Translations under genes and position numbers: made by a program
Shown here: piece by piece, positions 62,156-64,000 of the stretch
How the letters are laid out: the number at the start of each line of letters is the position of its first letter
Position numbering within the stretch: position 1 is the first letter of the stretch
NCBI GenBank assembly: GCA_025716855.1
Contig: JAIXMQ010000030.1
Location: 124,001-188,000, forward strand
Length of the DNA: 64,000 bases
Direction of reading: 5' to 3'
Origin: Pilaira anomala
Lineage: Eukaryota; Mucoromycota; Mucoromycetes; Mucorales; Mucoraceae
Notes under the pieces: generated by a model
What the model was told of the DNA's origin: nothing
Database searches by the model: none
Seen by the model: only the letters and a program-made list of their open reading frames with translations

Positions 62156-62416
62156 AAAACTAGATGAGATATTTGATTCTTCTTCATGTGAATTTTGTCA
62201 GCTATATACTATCCCAAGTTGGAGAGATGTAAAGCATGTAAGAGATTGTAAGCCATATTTGGAATTTTACAACTTACACAATTTACTGGATAAATGCAGT
62301 GAATTGGATTGGCTCTGAATTTTACTTAAAAAAAAAGTGTCCTTTTTTCTCGCTCTTTCTCTCTCTCTCTCTTTTTTTTAAAAAAAAAAAATAATATACT
62401 TCATTGAATAAAGACA
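62156..62416. promoter_or_regulatory. Promoter region of the acyl-CoA oxidase gene
   Basis: About 260 bp upstream of the ATG with a CT-rich tract (CTCTTTCTCTCTCTCTCTCT near 62351-62371), common in fungal promoters. No specific operator was recognised. Confidence 0.35.
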
Positions 62417-63668
62417 ATGTCAACTGCTTTTAAGAGAATGCAAGCTGTAAAGCAGCACTTGTCTCCAGAACAAGAACATGCTAATGCTGTCGAGTAAATA
62501 AACCCCAACCCCAACCCCCTTTCCCTTCTCTCTCTTTTTTTTTTTTTACCCTGAACTAACCTATTATAAAGTCCTGTAGTTAGTATGAACGAGGAAAGAG
62601 CCAAAGCTGGTTTCGATATTCGTGCTATGACTATTTTAATGGACGGTGGTGAAAAGAATACGATTGTAATAGAAATAAATAATTTTCACTTAATGTTTTC
62701 CAAAACTAATAACCTGTATTTTAGCTTAAAGAAAAAATTATGCAAGAATTAGAAAGGGATCCTCTTTTCAAAATGGATGATATACATGATATTTCTAAAG
62801 ATGAACTCCGTGAGCGCACAATGGAAAAGGTAGATATCTTTCACGTAAATTTTTCAACAAAATAAAATTAACTTGGTTTAATTAGTTTCGTAGTATGTTA
62901 TATCATCTTCAAAATGAATCTGTTGACACCTTTAAAAAACGAATGGAAATCGTTAGTTTAATCGATCCCGGTTTCTGGACCAGATTTGGCGTACATTGTA
63001 AACTATAATATTTGATATATGTGTTTATGCTGGGTTTTTTTTTTTTTTTGTTTCTAACGTTTTTTTTTTTTTTTTAAAGATGGATTGTTTGTTGGTGCAT
63101 TACAAAGTAATGCTACGCCCGGACAATTAGGTTATTGGTTTCAAAAAGGAGCGATTTCATTAAATGGATTTATTGGCTGTTTTGCCATGACCGAACTTGG
63201 ACATGGCTCCAATGTTCCTGGACTTGAAACTACAGCCACCTTTGATGAAGCCTCGGACCAATTCATTATTCATACGCCTACATTGACAGCTACCAAATGG
63301 TGGATTGGCGGCGCTGCTCATTCTGCTACTCATGCTGCTGTCTTTGCTCAGCTGATTGTTAGGGGTAAACGTTATGGCACAAAATGTTTTGTTGTGCCTT
63401 TAAGAGATCCCAAGACTTATAACACGTTACCTGGTATTAATATTGGTGATATTGGTAAAAAGATGGTAAGAATAATTACAACAGCATTATTTTTCTTTTT
63501 TTTTCTTACATAAAAATATGTTTATAGGGAAGAGATGGTATTGATAATGGCTGGATTCAATTCACTAGCGTATGTATCCCTAGATCCTATATGCTTCAAA
63601 AACATACAAAAGTATCTAGAACTGGTGATGTGATTGAACCCAAACTTCAACAATTGGTAAGCTTTTTC

Positions 63669-63712
<44 letters not shown>

Positions 63713-64000
63713 TAATATTAATCGTATTTTAGACATATGGTGCACTTTTACAAGGTCGTGTTACTATGGTTGCAGATAGTGGACATTTCTCAAAAAAGGC
63801 ACTTTCAATTGCCATTCGTTACGCCGCTGTACGTCGTCAATTCTCTAGCTCAAGCTCAAACATTGAAACAAAATTACTGGATTACCCTATTCACCAAAGA
63901 CGTTTGATGCCATTATTATCACAAACATTTGCTATGCTTTTTACAGGTACAGAAATGACGGAAATGTATAATCTCATGATGACTCGATTAGAAGGAGCCA
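62417..64000 (+). CDS. Peroxisomal acyl-CoA oxidase, N-terminal part (runs off the right edge)
   Basis: Seven exons are visible: 62417..62493, 62572..62665, 62725..62829, 62886..62997, 63080..63465, 63528..63656 and 63733..64000 (incomplete). The product starts [20 protein letters not shown] and has [20 protein letters not shown], then [20 protein letters not shown] (flavin and substrate loop of acyl-CoA oxidases), [34 protein letters not shown] and [12 protein letters not shown]. The family oxidises acyl-CoA to trans-2-enoyl-CoA using FAD and makes H2O2, the first step of peroxisomal beta-oxidation. About 390 residues are present; a typical enzyme is 650-700, so the catalytic C-terminal part and the PTS1 signal lie outside the window. 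Confidence 0.95.

Noticed and set aside
62500..62520. Telomere-like CCCCAACCCCAACCCCC
   Set aside because: It lies inside the first intron of the acyl-CoA oxidase gene, is only two to three units long and does not match a fungal telomere array.

Overview
The window is nuclear DNA from an AT-rich filamentous fungus, most likely a Mucoromycota zygomycete of the Mucor/Rhizopus type. The reasons are the many short GT..AG introns (about 50-110 bp), A/T homopolymers throughout the intergenic DNA, a single-chain pentafunctional AROM protein, a velvet factor, an SKN7 regulator, and repeat-associated protein families that I associate with Mucorales. I judged everything by reading; no database search was run.

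Host genes, left to right: the start of a PEX5/PEX20-type peroxisomal import receptor (minus, runs off the left edge); a BAG-domain Hsp70 co-chaperone; a seven-exon velvet-domain regulator; mitochondrial pyruvate carrier MPC2; the SUMO E2 UBC9; a GT31-type glycosyltransferase; a fumarate reductase fused to cytochrome b5 (minus); a kinesin-3 of the UNC-104/KIF1 type with FHA and PH domains (minus); a GPT2/SCT1-type glycerol-3-phosphate acyltransferase (minus); two proteins I do not recognise (29.06-29.76 kb plus, 29.96-31.97 kb minus); AROM (minus); U2 snRNP factor SF3B4/Hsh49; the HSF-receiver hybrid SKN7; a 67-residue acyl-anchor-like small protein (minus); the mitochondrial RNA helicase SUV3 (minus); and the first part of a peroxisomal acyl-CoA oxidase running off the right edge. 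These are housekeeping and regulatory genes without operon-like grouping.

Three blocks of mobile DNA break up the gene order. (1) 9.93-14.97 kb is a decayed 5-kb inverted-repeat element holding an interrupted accessory gene, a solo LTR with a 5-bp target duplication, a second LTR-like copy and a nested MITE. (2) 42.2-53.8 kb is a graveyard: a Tc1/mariner transposase split by another solo LTR, tandem repeats, a possible DIRS-like reverse-transcriptase remnant, a PIF/Harbinger remnant, two Rpn-like nuclease fragments, a LINE-like fragment and a possible Fanzor/TnpB-like pseudogene. (3) 58,250-61,853 is a young-looking 3.6-kb DNA transposon: TA target duplication, two 239-bp inverted repeats that read as identical, an uninterrupted DD34E transposase and a second accessory gene.

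The most interesting pattern is that two structurally unrelated inverted-repeat elements (blocks 1 and 3) carry related accessory genes that share W-x-N-[RK]-x9-P-D-x18-E-V-K and a similar C-terminal block. This looks like a PD-(D/E)XK nuclease core carried as cargo by DNA transposons.
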